Part shown: positions 47,207-56,575 of the stretch, piece by piece
Position numbering within the stretch: the stretch's first letter is position 1
Layout: each line of letters begins with the position of its first letter
NCBI RefSeq assembly: GCF_003143975.1
Contig: NZ_QFVR01000008.1
Span: 89,051 to 153,050 of the forward strand
Reading direction: 5' to 3'
Length of the DNA stretch: 64,000 nt
From: Kurthia sibirica
Lineage (GTDB): Bacteria > Bacillota > Bacilli > Bacillales_A > Planococcaceae
Program-made: the position numbers and the translations under genes
Notes under the pieces: generated by a model
What the model saw: the letters and a program-made list of their open reading frames with translations, nothing else
Told to the model about the DNA's origin: nothing
The model's database searches: none

Positions 47207-47976
47207 TTAGTTGGTTCCTCCTTATGCGAGTGAATTTTACGCACCGACATACCATACCATTCGCTGAGTTCATCCTTTGTTAAATTAACATAATCATCTT
47301 TAAAGCCATGGAAGTGAATTGTTTTGTTTAAACAAGCTACATGTGAAATTTTACTAGATACGACGTCTACATCATGGGTTACAAGCATTAATGTCATATT
47401 GTGACGAGCATTTAAATGTGCCACTAGATCATAAAAAGCCTGAACATTTTCATAATCTATACCGACTGTAGGTTCATCTAAAATTAATAATTTTGGTTTT
47501 GCTACTAACGCTCGAGCGATGAATACTCGCTGTTGTTGCCCCCCGGATAATTCACCAATATTACGCTGGACAAAACTCTCCATACCAACTGACTGCAACG
47601 CTTCTATCACTAACTTATCTTGATTCGGGGCTTTGCGCTTAAACAGACCTAATGACTTCACTAAACCGCTAGCAACGACTTCTTTGACCGTTGCAGGAAA
47701 ACCTGAGTTAAATGAATTAGACTTTTGTGATACATAACCAATCCATTCGCGATGATTAAATTTATTGGCGTCTTGACCAAATAACATCACCTTTCCAGAT
47801 GTTGGTTTTAACAAGCCTAAAATCAACTTTAACATCGTTGATTTTCCTGAACCATTTGGTCCTAATAAGGCCAGGAAATCACCTTCATTAATCGTTAAAG
47901 ATATATGATCTAATACATTTGTATATTCATATTGAAAGGAAACATTTTGCAACTCGATGAGTGGCTGCTTCGTCAT
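47203..47976 (-). CDS. znuC: Zinc ABC transporter ATP-binding protein
   Basis: The 257-residue ATPase has Walker A GPNGSGKSTMLK, signature [16 protein letters not shown], Walker B LLILDEPTVGID and His switch LVTHDVDVV. It energises ZnuB. The C-terminus is His-rich (MSVRKIHSHKEE), possibly metal-binding. First gene of the znuC-znuB-zur operon, directly behind a Zur operator. Confidence 0.93.
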   Translation of the reverse strand: MTKQPLIELQNVSFQYEYTNVLDHISLTINEGDFLALLGPNGSGKSTMLKLILGLLKPTSGKVMLFGQDANKFNHREWIGYVSQKSNSFNSGFPATVKEVVASGLVKSLGLFKRKAPNQDKLVIEALQSVGMESFVQRNIGELSGGQQQRVFIARALVAKPKLLILDEPTVGIDYENVQAFYDLVAHLNARHNMTLMLVTHDVDVVSSKISHVACLNKTIHFHGFKDDYVNLTKDELSEWYGMSVRKIHSHKEEPTK

Positions 47977-47993
47977 AAACTTCTCTTCTTTCT

Positions 47994-48014
47994 AATTCAG
48001 AATCATTACGATTT
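47994..48014 (-). promoter_or_regulatory. Zur operator
   Basis: AAATCGTAATGATTCTGAATT on the minus strand, centred about 28 nt before znuC. The Zur consensus is TCGTAATNATTACGA; this matches the left half fully and the right half with two mismatches. The operon would be autorepressed by its own Zur. Confidence 0.75.
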
Positions 48015-48084
48015 ACATTTTAAAAGTATATAGGATTATGTAGGTAATGTAAAGGAAGTTTTCTTAGTTCACTTAAATAATGAA

Positions 48085-48195
48085 AAGCGTGCCACACTGC
48101 CTGCTCGCGTCTTCTACAGAATTAGTAGAAGTGAGGTGCGCGTAAAACGTCGAGTAGAGATACTTTTGTTTGGAAAATCCCAAAAAACAAGATAG
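48085..48195. repeat. Dispersed composite repeat, copy C
   Basis: Hairpin CTTCTAC-AGAATTA-GTAGAAG, then GTGAGGTGCGCGTAAAACGTC and GAGTAGAGATACTTTTG with a degraded ISL3-type end. It is aligned with copies A and B. Confidence 0.5.
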
Positions 48196-48237
48196 GACTG
48201 TTCTTAATTGGTTGTTAGTGGACGATTTTATATGATA

Positions 48238-48292
48238 AAAAAGCTGTCCTTCAAAAATCATATGAATGATTTTCGAGGACAGCTTTTCGTAT
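48238..48292 (-). terminator. Terminator of nfo
   Basis: AAAGCTGTCCT ... AGGACAGCTTT hairpin with inner AAAATCAT/ATGATTTT pairing; TTTTTAT follows on the minus strand. Confidence 0.88.
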
Positions 48293-48298
48293 GGTAAA

Positions 48299-49189
48299 TT
48301 ACTGTTCTTTCATCTCTTTAATAGGTGACTCATTAAAGTTACCAGAGCGCAGAGCAGCAATTTCGTATTGATAGGGTGCTTTTGACGTTTTTTTATCAAG
48401 TCCAACCCACGGTGTTTCTAATATTTTAGGTATATTTGTAAAAGCTTCATGATGCACAATCGCATGTAATGGTGCGAAACCAATATGACCAAATCCAAGA
48501 TTTTCATGACGATCTTTATGTGCAGCAATTGGATTTTTACTATCATTAATATGAAGTACTTTAATATTTTTCAAACCGATTAAATGTTCAAATTGAGCAA
48601 GTACACCGTCTAAATCATTGACGATATCATATCCCGCATCGTGAACATGGCAAGTATCAAAACAAACCGACAGACGGTCATTATTTTTTACGCCATCAAA
48701 AATGCGTGCTAATTCTTCAAATGTACGTCCACATTCTGAACCTTTACCCGCCATTGTTTCCAAGGCGATTTGAACCGATGCATCTACCGACAATACTTCG
48801 TTTAAACCTTCAATAATTTTCGCAATTCCTGCATCTGTTCCTTCACCGACATGTGCGCCAGGGTGAAGAACAATTTGTCCCGCTCCTAAAGCTTCCGTTC
48901 GATGGATTTCCTTTTGCAAAAATTCCACACCTAAACCAAATACTTCTGGTTTGATTGTATTGGCGATATTGATAATATAAGGTGCATGCACGACAAGATT
49001 TGAAATGCCATGCGCTGCCATATGAGCTCTACCTGCTTCAATATTTAACTCTTCAAGCGGTTTACGGCGCGTATTTTGCGGCGCACCGGTGTAAACCATC
49101 ATTGTTGTTGCGCCATATGAAGCTGCTTCCTCACTCGAGCCTAGTAACATTTTCTTACCATTCATTGATACATGAGAGCCTAGTAGCAT
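48299..49189 (-). CDS. nfo: Deoxyribonuclease IV (AP endonuclease)
   Basis: Cleaves DNA 5' of abasic sites in base-excision repair. The 296-residue TIM-barrel has family signatures [57 protein letters not shown] and [20 protein letters not shown], which carry the zinc-binding His, Glu and Asp residues. It lies 14 nt after cshB and is probably co-transcribed with it, as in B. subtilis. Confidence 0.96.
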   Translation of the reverse strand: MLLGSHVSMNGKKMLLGSSEEAASYGATTMMVYTGAPQNTRRKPLEELNIEAGRAHMAAHGISNLVVHAPYIINIANTIKPEVFGLGVEFLQKEIHRTEALGAGQIVLHPGAHVGEGTDAGIAKIIEGLNEVLSVDASVQIALETMAGKGSECGRTFEELARIFDGVKNNDRLSVCFDTCHVHDAGYDIVNDLDGVLAQFEHLIGLKNIKVLHINDSKNPIAAHKDRHENLGFGHIGFAPLHAIVHHEAFTNIPKILETPWVGLDKKTSKAPYQYEIAALRSGNFNESPIKEMKEQ

Positions 49190-49203
49190 ATTTTTTACCT
49201 CAC

Positions 49204-50520
49204 TTATTTATTCTTAGCGCGGGCTTTAGAGCGTTTACGACGTTCTTTTTTCTTAATTGCATCCATTTCCCAACGCATATTACGTTTATAACCCGGTTTT
49301 ACTTTTTTCGGTTTACGTACTTTTGATTTGGCAATACGATCGATTTCGTCTTCTTTTTTATTACCTTCACGTTTTAGACGTGTATTACGAGCTTTCATAT
49401 CAACTAATTCGCCATTTTTAAGATCTTTTGCTTCGAATTTGATGTCCATTTTCTCAATACGAGCAATAGCATCTTCTTCTGAAGGTTCAAAAATCGTAAT
49501 AGCTAAGCCTTTATTACCAGCACGTGCCGTACGACCAACACGGTGAATGAAGAACTCTAAATCTTGTGGTAATTCATAGTTGATGACATGAGATACGCCT
49601 GGAATATCGATGCCACGAGCAGCTAAATCAGTTGCTACGATGTATTGGAATTCAAGTTCACGTACTTGTTTCATCATTTTTTTGCGATCACGAGGTGTTA
49701 AATCGCCGTGAATACGACCTGTTTTAACATGATTATTTGCTAAGAAATCTGCAACATAATCCGCTTGTTTACGCGTATTTGTGAAGATGATACATAGGAA
49801 TGGGTTAATCGCGTTAACTACTTCTAATAGCTTGGCATTTTTTGATTGGCTACGCGTTGGTACTAAGTAGAAATCAAGATTTTCAGCTACTGGGCGTTTA
49901 TCATTCATATGAACATGCGTTGGTGAAGACATGTATTTTTTCAAGAACGGTTGTAAGCTTTCTGGCACTGTCGCTGAGAATACATACATTTCCAAATCGT
50001 CACCCATTTGTGATGCGAATTGGTCAATATCTTCAATAAAACCAAGGTCAAACGCTAAATCAGCTTCATCAATTACTAACATTGTAGCAGTGTGTACAAG
50101 CAGCGCCTGTTCATTCACTAAGTCACGGATTCGTCCTGGTGTACCTACGACGATTTGCGGTTGTGATTTTAGTTTATCAATCGAACGTTGTTTGTCTGTT
50201 CCACCGATGAATAATTTTGTTTGAATTTCAGTATTTACAATCATTTTACCTAACTCATTGTAAATTTGTTGAGCTAACTCACGAGTTGGTGCTGTAATAA
50301 CCGCTTGCACCTCTTGTTTGTTTTGGTTGATTCTTTCTAAAATCGGTATTAAGAAACTATGTGTTTTCCCCGTACCTGTGTGTGATTGACCAATCGCACT
50401 TTTACCTTTTAGGATTAGTGGAATAATCTCTTTTTGAATTCTTGTTGGATTTTTAAATCCTAGTTCCTCAATAGCATCTCTTAAGAAAGGCTGGAAACTA
50501 TAATCTGTGTATTTTGACAT
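49204..50520 (-). CDS. cshB: DEAD-box RNA helicase CshB
   Basis: The 438-residue ATP-dependent RNA helicase has Q motif [10 protein letters not shown], motif [12 protein letters not shown], motif [12 protein letters not shown], motif [11 protein letters not shown] and motif [12 protein letters not shown]. The tail is strongly basic ([16 protein letters not shown]). Start ATG at 50520, behind GAGGAGTG. Cold-shock helicases of this kind act on rRNA and mRNA structures. Confidence 0.94.
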   Translation of the reverse strand: MSKYTDYSFQPFLRDAIEELGFKNPTRIQKEIIPLILKGKSAIGQSHTGTGKTHSFLIPILERINQNKQEVQAVITAPTRELAQQIYNELGKMIVNTEIQTKLFIGGTDKQRSIDKLKSQPQIVVGTPGRIRDLVNEQALLVHTATMLVIDEADLAFDLGFIEDIDQFASQMGDDLEMYVFSATVPESLQPFLKKYMSSPTHVHMNDKRPVAENLDFYLVPTRSQSKNAKLLEVVNAINPFLCIIFTNTRKQADYVADFLANNHVKTGRIHGDLTPRDRKKMMKQVRELEFQYIVATDLAARGIDIPGVSHVINYELPQDLEFFIHRVGRTARAGNKGLAITIFEPSEEDAIARIEKMDIKFEAKDLKNGELVDMKARNTRLKREGNKKEDEIDRIAKSKVRKPKKVKPGYKRNMRWEMDAIKKKERRKRSKARAKNK

Positions 50521-50727
50521 TTCGTCACTCCTCACTTGCTTTATATATTGTAACATGATTTACGTTCAAGAAACATATTTCGTTATCATATATAATAAGA
50601 AGTGTGTCTGTCAATTACTATTTTCATGTCTTATGAACCTAAAAGTTAATAATAGCGTCTAATTGTATATAACTGTTTCGTTCGTTATAATGGACTTACC
50701 GTGTATTTGAAAGGGGTTTGAAAAAGA

Positions 50728-51696
50728 ATGAAAGTAATAAAAATTACACCTCGTGGTTATTGTTACGGAGTTGTTGATGCGATGGTTATCGCACGTAACG
50801 CTGCGATGGATAAAACTTTACCGAGACCGATCTTTATTTTAGGAATGATCGTTCATAATAAACATGTTACGGATGCTTTCGAAGAAGAAGGCATTATTAC
50901 ATTAGATGGTCCAAATCGTATGGAAATTTTAGAGCAAGTTGATTCGGGAACTGTTATCTTCACAGCACATGGGGTTTCTCCTGAAGTACGTGAACTTGCA
51001 CGTCGCAAAGGATTGGTATCGATTGATGCAACATGTCCAGATGTCACTGTCACACATGACTTAATCGCTGAAAAAACGGCGGAAGGCTACGATATCATTT
51101 ATATTGGTAAAAAAGGCCATCCTGAGCCAGAAGGCGCCATTGGTGTTGCTCCAGACCATGTACATTTAGTTCAGCATATACCAGATATCGAAGCACTCGA
51201 TATTCATACTGACAAACTACTGGTTACAAACCAAACGACGATGTCGCAATGGGATGTCATGTCTTTAATGGAAGCATTAAAATTAAAATATCCACATATT
51301 CAAGTGCATGAAGAAATTTGTTTAGCAACACAAGTTCGACAAGAAGCTGTTGCAAAACAAGCGGATCAAGCCGAATTATTAATTGTAGTTGGTGACCCGA
51401 TGAGCAATAACTCCAATCGTCTAACGCAAGTTTCTGAAGAAATCGCCAATACAAAATCCTATCGCATCTCAGATTTATCTGAGCTAAAATTGGAATGGTT
51501 AGAAGGGATTGAAACAGTCGGGATTACGGCTGGGGCATCTACACCTACTCCCATCGTAAAAGAAGTACTAAACTTCTTAACGCAGTATGATTCAACAGAC
51601 GAAACGACTCATGATCTGACACGTACTGTACCGCTTAGCAAAATTTTACCTAAAATCAAAACACCAAAACCAGTCATTCGTATTGAACCATATTAG
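50728..51696 (+). CDS. ispH: 4-hydroxy-3-methylbut-2-enyl diphosphate reductase
   Basis: Last step of the MEP pathway, giving IPP and DMAPP. The 322-residue Fe-S enzyme has the three cluster cysteines in [20 protein letters not shown] and [11 protein letters not shown]. Other motifs are [15 protein letters not shown] and the TTMSQ loop. GAAAGGGG lies before the ATG. It is divergent from cshB. The C-terminal 30 residues are a variable Thr/Lys-rich tail. Confidence 0.97.
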   Translation: MKVIKITPRGYCYGVVDAMVIARNAAMDKTLPRPIFILGMIVHNKHVTDAFEEEGIITLDGPNRMEILEQVDSGTVIFTAHGVSPEVRELARRKGLVSIDATCPDVTVTHDLIAEKTAEGYDIIYIGKKGHPEPEGAIGVAPDHVHLVQHIPDIEALDIHTDKLLVTNQTTMSQWDVMSLMEALKLKYPHIQVHEEICLATQVRQEAVAKQADQAELLIVVGDPMSNNSNRLTQVSEEIANTKSYRISDLSELKLEWLEGIETVGITAGASTPTPIVKEVLNFLTQYDSTDETTHDLTRTVPLSKILPKIKTPKPVIRIEPY

Positions 51697-51705
51697 GATT
51701 TATAA

Positions 51706-51742
51706 CAAAACGCTCTGTGGCCTATTCACAGAGCGTTTTGCT
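51706..51742 (+). terminator. Terminator of ispH
   Basis: CAAAACGCTCTGTG / CACAGAGCGTTTTG hairpin right after the stop codon. Confidence 0.88.
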
Positions 51743-51848
51743 AATTCCTTCTTTTTAATTTTATTAGTCGAATGGAACGCTCACCAGTCAAATCAAGAAG
51801 ATCAGTGAGTTGGCTCTCGCCATATGAACATCTCATTCGCTTCATATC

Positions 51849-51893
51849 AAAAAAGCAAGTTACACTTCCTAAAAGGGTGTGTAACTCGCTCGA
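51849..51893 (-). terminator. Terminator of the trmK-nif3 pair
   Basis: GAGCGAGTTACAC ... GTGTAACTTGC hairpin followed by TTTTTTG on the minus strand. Confidence 0.85.
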
Positions 51894-51904
51894 AATATAA
51901 GCTA

Positions 51905-53026
51905 TTAGATGAATTTAAATGGTTCTGTTGAAAGATTACTTGGGATAAATTCAACTGCCATTTTATGTTCAGTACAAAGCACTGTCATTTTATTCGCTAC
52001 CCCTTGCTTCATAATAGCTTCAATATGATGACCTGGATCAATCAGGCTAAGTCCCGTAGCTTCAGCATCTTGTGCTATATGAAAAGATATGTCCCCTGTA
52101 ACAAAGACATCTGCACCAGCATATTTTGCTTTGCTAACATAGCTATCTCCGCTACCACCCAACACCGCTACTTTGCGCACAATCGCATGTAAATCACCTA
52201 CTGCACGAACCGTTGGAACATGAAAAGCCTTTTTAACATGCGCACCAAATTGTGCGAGTGTCATAGGCTCCGCAAGAAGGCCAATACGACCGATTCCATA
52301 CTGTTTAGCAGGCGTAGCTAAAGCATATAAATCATAGGCTACTTCTTCATATGGATGATTTTGTTTCATCATACGCAAAGCCTTATTGATCAGCGGTTGA
52401 GGTATAACCACCTCCACCTTCTCTTCGGGCTCCATATGAATGTCACCTACTGTTCCTACGAATGGTTGTGCATGATCTAATGCTCTAAAACGCCCTTCTC
52501 CTGAAGTTTGAAAGCTACAGCTATCATAAGCACCCATTTGACCTGCACCAATCTGTGCCAGTGCTACACGTAGTTTAAGCGCATGTTCACGGGGTATATA
52601 AACAGCTAGCTTAAATAATTGCTCCGTATAAGTTGGCGTTAATATGCCAATATTTTGTAATTGTAGCGCTTCTGCCAATAAATCATTGACACCACCTTCT
52701 GCTACATCAAGATTCGTATGTGCCGCATACACGGCTAAATCATTTTTAATGAGCTTCTCATAGAGTTTCCCCTGTGGTGTATCTGTACGAATATGCGCTA
52801 ATTTACGGAAAATGGGTGGGTGGTGAGCAATGATCAGCTCACAACCTGCTGCTATTGCTTCATCAACGACTTCGTCCGTGACATCTAACGTAACTAACAC
52901 CTTGGTTACTGCTTTATTTAATGTCCCAATGGCTAATCCAATGGGGTCCTGTTCCATGGCCATTAACTTCTTAGGTGACCAAGTCTCAAAGAGCTGAATG
53001 ATTGCTTGTCCGTTCGTTGGTTTCAA
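51905..53026 (-). CDS. yqfO: Nif3-like dinuclear metal protein (YqfO)
   Basis: The 373-residue protein has the Nif3 core split by a PII/CutA-like insert (about residues 135-240: FKLAVYIPREHALKLRVAL...). Metal ligands are in LIIAHHPPIF, YAAHTNLDVA and, at the end, HIAQDAEATGLSLIDPGHHIE. Starts at TTG 53026, with AAGGAGG inside the end of trmK and no gap between the genes. Relatives form hexamers; the reaction is unsettled, with a GTP cyclohydrolase-like role proposed. Confidence 0.92.
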   Translation of the reverse strand: MKPTNGQAIIQLFETWSPKKLMAMEQDPIGLAIGTLNKAVTKVLVTLDVTDEVVDEAIAAGCELIIAHHPPIFRKLAHIRTDTPQGKLYEKLIKNDLAVYAAHTNLDVAEGGVNDLLAEALQLQNIGILTPTYTEQLFKLAVYIPREHALKLRVALAQIGAGQMGAYDSCSFQTSGEGRFRALDHAQPFVGTVGDIHMEPEEKVEVVIPQPLINKALRMMKQNHPYEEVAYDLYALATPAKQYGIGRIGLLAEPMTLAQFGAHVKKAFHVPTVRAVGDLHAIVRKVAVLGGSGDSYVSKAKYAGADVFVTGDISFHIAQDAEATGLSLIDPGHHIEAIMKQGVANKMTVLCTEHKMAVEFIPSNLSTEPFKFI

Positions 53027-53719
53027 TTATAAAACCTCCTTCACTAAAGTAATCTTGCTCATTAACTCTTCCTTCTTCGTCTTTATCGCTTCCGTATTAT
53101 CCGCTTTTTCCAATGATGCAAGAATATGCTGCCATTGCGTGATTTCACGCGTCCATTTTTCAATAAAAACATCATTACGTTTATCGATTAATTTCGGACC
53201 AATTAATAGCTCTGCCGGCGAGAGATGTTGTTGTCCTCTTTCTAATACAAGCACTTCATAAATTTTGTCGTCCTCTTCGAGAATTTCTTCATCAATAATT
53301 GCCCAACCATGCTGTTGCGCCCATTGTCGAATTGAAATCGCATGAATATTCGGTTGTAAAATTAAACGTTCAACCGTTGTTAATCTGGATAAGTCCTTAT
53401 TTAAAATACTTGCGATGAGTGGGCCACCCATTCCTGCGATTGTAACAGCTGTTACACCATCTTCTTTCTCAATGGCATCCATACCATCTGCAAGTCTCAC
53501 AATAATTTTATCTTGTAGTTGCTCATGCTTTACTTCTTGACAAGCAGATTGATATGGTCCATCTACCACTTCTCCTGCAACCGCACTTTTCGCAATATTA
53601 TTATGTACGAGATAGCACGGTAAATAAGCGTGATCAGAGCCGATGTCTGCTACTACTGCGTCCTGTGGCACGAAGCTAGCAACCATAGCCAAACGTTTTG
53701 ATAATTTTTGGGCATTCAT
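53027..53719 (-). CDS. trmK: tRNA (adenine22-N1)-methyltransferase
   Basis: Methylates A22 of tRNA with S-adenosylmethionine. The 230-residue protein has the SAM motif VVADIGSDHAYLP near residue 22, GEVVDGPYQSA and the catalytic region TIAGMGGPLI. The C-terminal ~70 residues are helical and Lys-rich, as in B. subtilis TrmK. It precedes yqfO, with which it overlaps in signals. Confidence 0.94.
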   Translation of the reverse strand: MNAQKLSKRLAMVASFVPQDAVVADIGSDHAYLPCYLVHNNIAKSAVAGEVVDGPYQSACQEVKHEQLQDKIIVRLADGMDAIEKEDGVTAVTIAGMGGPLIASILNKDLSRLTTVERLILQPNIHAISIRQWAQQHGWAIIDEEILEEDDKIYEVLVLERGQQHLSPAELLIGPKLIDKRNDVFIEKWTREITQWQHILASLEKADNTEAIKTKKEELMSKITLVKEVL

Positions 53720-53819
53720 AAATCAATTGCCCTCCCTTCCTACCTTCTTATTGTACTGAAAAATCCCCTATTTTAAAAGCATGAAAATCAACAGCCTACA
53801 AACGACGTTTTTCTATAAT

Positions 53820-53851
53820 AAAAACACCCCTATATTCATATAGAGGTGTTA
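53820..53851 (-). terminator. Terminator of cccA
   Basis: AACACCTCTATA / TATAGGGGTGTT hairpin followed by TTTTATT on the minus strand. Confidence 0.85.
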
Positions 53852-53858
53852 ATCATTT

Positions 53859-53895
53859 GTTTATATAATAATGACGCAATCATTATTATATAAAC
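53859..53895. repeat. 16-bp perfect AT-rich hairpin abutting the cccA stop
   Basis: GTTTATATAATAATGA / TCATTATTATATAAAC with loop CGCAA. It lies between the cccA stop and its terminator and may protect the mRNA 3' end. Confidence 0.6.
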
Positions 53896-54270
53896 TTATT
53901 TTAAATCTGCGATATATTTTGCTACTGCATCTAACTCGCTATCATCACTCAACAAGCCTGCTGGCATACCGCCTCTACCTTCAACTAAAATTTTCTTCAC
54001 AGCATCGGTTTTTAAGCCTGTTCCATGAAGCGATGGTGCACTACCTCCACCTTTCAAATCATCTCCATGGCAAGAAATACATTTCGCACTAGTAATTGCT
54101 TTTGGATCTGTTTCACTAGCCGAGCCCTTATTCTTTTCACCCTGTTCTGTTTTTGCATCATTGTTTTTTGCTTCTTGCTTCTTATCTACGCCAATTAGAG
54201 ACATGTAAAATATAAGTCCTAAACCAAAGGCAATTATTAGTAGATAAGGTACAATAGGATTTTTCTTCAT
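53896..54270 (-). CDS. cccA: Membrane-anchored cytochrome c550
   Basis: A small electron carrier on the outer face of the membrane. The 124-residue protein has an uncleaved anchor (PYLLIIAFGLGLIFYMSLIG), a Lys/Glu-rich linker (residues about 30-58), then a c-type cytochrome domain. Heme is bound at CISCH (residues 64-68), with the axial Met in GRGGMPAGLL. Position next to trmK and sigA matches B. subtilis cccA. Confidence 0.95.
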   Translation of the reverse strand: MKKNPIVPYLLIIAFGLGLIFYMSLIGVDKKQEAKNNDAKTEQGEKNKGSASETDPKAITSAKCISCHGDDLKGGGSAPSLHGTGLKTDAVKKILVEGRGGMPAGLLSDDSELDAVAKYIADLK

Positions 54271-54443
54271 AAGAATGCCCTCCCTCTGAAATTGAAAAAT
54301 TTTCTATAAATTATAGAATCAGTCAACAATTTTATTGTACTTCATGTCAGCGGAAACGAAAAGGAATAATACCCATATTTTCTCTTTTTTATATTAAAAT
54401 TGCCATATCGGACATAATTAACATATTTTACATGTAAAATAGA

Positions 54444-55019
54444 TTAAGACAAAATCAAGTATCCAAGAACGAATACTATACCTAAAACACCCGATATTGT
54501 AAAATAAATTAATTTAACATAACGCCCTGCTAAAAGCCACACGATACAATTTGCTACGACAACACCTAAAATCGCATATTGGTTACCTACGAATAGTATA
54601 CCTGTCAAGCGTACGGAAATAGAAAAAAGCAACAGAGCTGCTGTCGCAAATGCAAAAGTTGTTGTAAGCGTTTTATTGTGAGCGGTTTTAAATACATAAT
54701 ACATGATAGAAGTAAAAATAATCACACCAAGCACAAGAGGTATATATACCAATTTGCTACCTAAAATAAACAGAGCTGCAACGAATACAAGCAAAACTAA
54801 TACAGAGAATACAGCTATTATTATTTTGCCAAATGATGGTTTAATCGGTTGTAACAAAGATTGACTTGCTAATAGCTCCTCGCCTTCTTGCGTTAAATTT
54901 CTGCCCCCCATATAAAGGTGCATTAAAAAATCACAATATTGTTCTGGGAGAAGTTTATTCGTTTTCCAAAAGAGAATTTCTTTTAAAATAATTTCTTTTC
55001 TCTGTTTATCGCTCTCCAT
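54444..55019 (-). CDS. Polytopic membrane protein of unknown function
   Basis: The 191-residue protein has a charged N-terminal cytoplasmic part of 75 residues (MESDKQRKEIILKEILFWK, LPEQYCDFLMHLYMGGRNLT) and four to six helices. Start ATG at 55019, behind ATGGAGGAA. Between cccA and sigA. No known family; the head resembles domains in sensor-like DUF proteins, but not enough to name one. Confidence 0.75.
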   Translation of the reverse strand: MESDKQRKEIILKEILFWKTNKLLPEQYCDFLMHLYMGGRNLTQEGEELLASQSLLQPIKPSFGKIIIAVFSVLVLLVFVAALFILGSKLVYIPLVLGVIIFTSIMYYVFKTAHNKTLTTTFAFATAALLLFSISVRLTGILFVGNQYAILGVVVANCIVWLLAGRYVKLIYFTISGVLGIVFVLGYLILS

Positions 55020-55179
55020 AATCTTTCCTCCATACACCAAATTCATCTCGTTCTTTTATTGCTTCTTTAAATGTATCGGTTGGAAAAACGTTTATTTAAG
55101 ATACTTCAAGTATTGTATACCCTTTTCTAGATATATTCCTACTTCCATAGCTCTTAGCAAAGTAGTTCTCCTATATTTC

Positions 55180-55285
55180 TACTCACAGTGAAGATCAATA
55201 ATGGGCTACTTATCGACGGAAAGCATTCGCTATTTCTAAAGGTCCAAAATATGACTTGTTTTAAAACCTCCTATCTATCATGGCA
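55180..55285. repeat. Dispersed composite repeat, copy D
   Basis: GGGCTACTTATCGACGGAAAG, CATTCGCTATTTCTAAAGG and ACTTGTTTTAAAACC align with the right arm of the 45647 palindrome plus the adjoining ISL3 terminus (45700-45801). It shows that palindrome arm and ISL3 end travel as one unit. Confidence 0.55.
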
Positions 55286-55318
55286 CCAGTTAAACTTGGT
55301 CTTTTCATTAGACAAAAA

Positions 55319-55352
55319 AAGCAGGATTAGTTTTGCAACTAATCCTGCTGGT
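55319..55352 (-). terminator. Terminator of sigA
   Basis: AGCAGGATTAGTT / AACTAATCCTGCT hairpin followed by TTTTTTGTC on the minus strand. Confidence 0.92.
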
Positions 55353-55392
55353 AATGGCTATTTTACAAATGGCTCTTGCTACATTAACGAGA

Positions 55393-56544
55393 TTATTCTA
55401 AGAAATCTTTCAATCGTTTACTGCGTGAAGGATGGCGAAGTTTGCGTAATGCTTTTGCTTCAATTTGGCGAATACGTTCACGTGTAACACCAAATACCTT
55501 CCCTACTTCTTCTAAAGTGCGCGTACGTCCATCATCTAAACCAAAACGTAGACGAAGTACATTTTCTTCGCGGTCAGTAAGCGTGTCCAGTACATCTTCA
55601 AGCTGCTCTTTTAATAGTTCATAAGCTGCATGATCCGATGGTGATTGCGCTTCTGAATCTTCGATGAAATCGCCTAAATGTGAATCATCTTCTTCACCAA
55701 TAGGTGTTTCTAATGACACTGGTTCTTGAGCAATCTTCAAGATTTCACGTACTTTTTCAGGTGTTAAGTCCATTTCTTCACCGATTTCCTCAGGTGAAGG
55801 TTCGCGACCAAGATCTTGTAATAATTGACGTTGTACACGAATTAATTTGTTAATTGTTTCGACCATATGAACAGGAATACGGATTGTTCTTGCTTGGTCG
55901 GCAATAGCGCGAGTAATCGCTTGACGAATCCACCAAGTAGCATAAGTAGAAAATTTGAAGCCTTTACGGTAATCAAATTTTTCAACGGCTTTAATCAGAC
56001 CCATATTACCTTCTTGAATCAAATCAAGGAAAAGCATACCGCGACCTACATAGCGTTTGGCAATACTTACTACGAGACGTAAATTAGCTTCTGCAAGACG
56101 TTTGCGCGCTTCATCGTCACCTTGTTCGATTCGTTCAGCTAAAGAAATCTCTTGCTCAGCAGTCAATAAGTCTACACGACCGATTTCTTTTAAATACATA
56201 CGAACAGGGTCATTAATTTTAACGCCCGGAGGAACACTCAAATCATTTAAATCAAATGTTTCGGCAGAATTGTCACCGGCTTTTAATAAGCGCTCAAGAT
56301 TCTCTTCATCGCCTTCTTTACCGCCAAGCTCGATTCCATTTGATTCTAGCTTATCGATAAATTCCTCTACTGCATCAGCACCCATTTCATATGTGCTTAA
56401 TTTATCTGCTAATTCTTTATATGTTAACTCTCCAGCTTTTTTACCAGCCTCGAGTAACATTGCTTTCATATCTTCTAAAGGGTGTTCATGTTCTACTTTC
56501 ACCACTTTAGCTGGTTGTTTTTTTGCTCGTTTTTTTTCTGCCAT
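55393..56544 (-). CDS. sigA: Primary RNA polymerase sigma factor
   Basis: The 383-residue housekeeping sigma factor has a basic head ([13 protein letters not shown]), region 1.1, and region 1.2 ([22 protein letters not shown]). Region 2 has [24 protein letters not shown] and [17 protein letters not shown]; region 3 follows; region 4.2 has [20 protein letters not shown]. Start ATG at 56544, after GGAGGAAG. Follows dnaG, as in the classical macromolecular synthesis operon. Confidence 0.98.
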   Translation of the reverse strand: MAEKKRAKKQPAKVVKVEHEHPLEDMKAMLLEAGKKAGELTYKELADKLSTYEMGADAVEEFIDKLESNGIELGGKEGDEENLERLLKAGDNSAETFDLNDLSVPPGVKINDPVRMYLKEIGRVDLLTAEQEISLAERIEQGDDEARKRLAEANLRLVVSIAKRYVGRGMLFLDLIQEGNMGLIKAVEKFDYRKGFKFSTYATWWIRQAITRAIADQARTIRIPVHMVETINKLIRVQRQLLQDLGREPSPEEIGEEMDLTPEKVREILKIAQEPVSLETPIGEEDDSHLGDFIEDSEAQSPSDHAAYELLKEQLEDVLDTLTDREENVLRLRFGLDDGRTRTLEEVGKVFGVTRERIRQIEAKALRKLRHPSRSKRLKDFLE

Positions 56545-56575
56545 AGGTGTCTTCCTCCTCATAACAAGCGCTATA

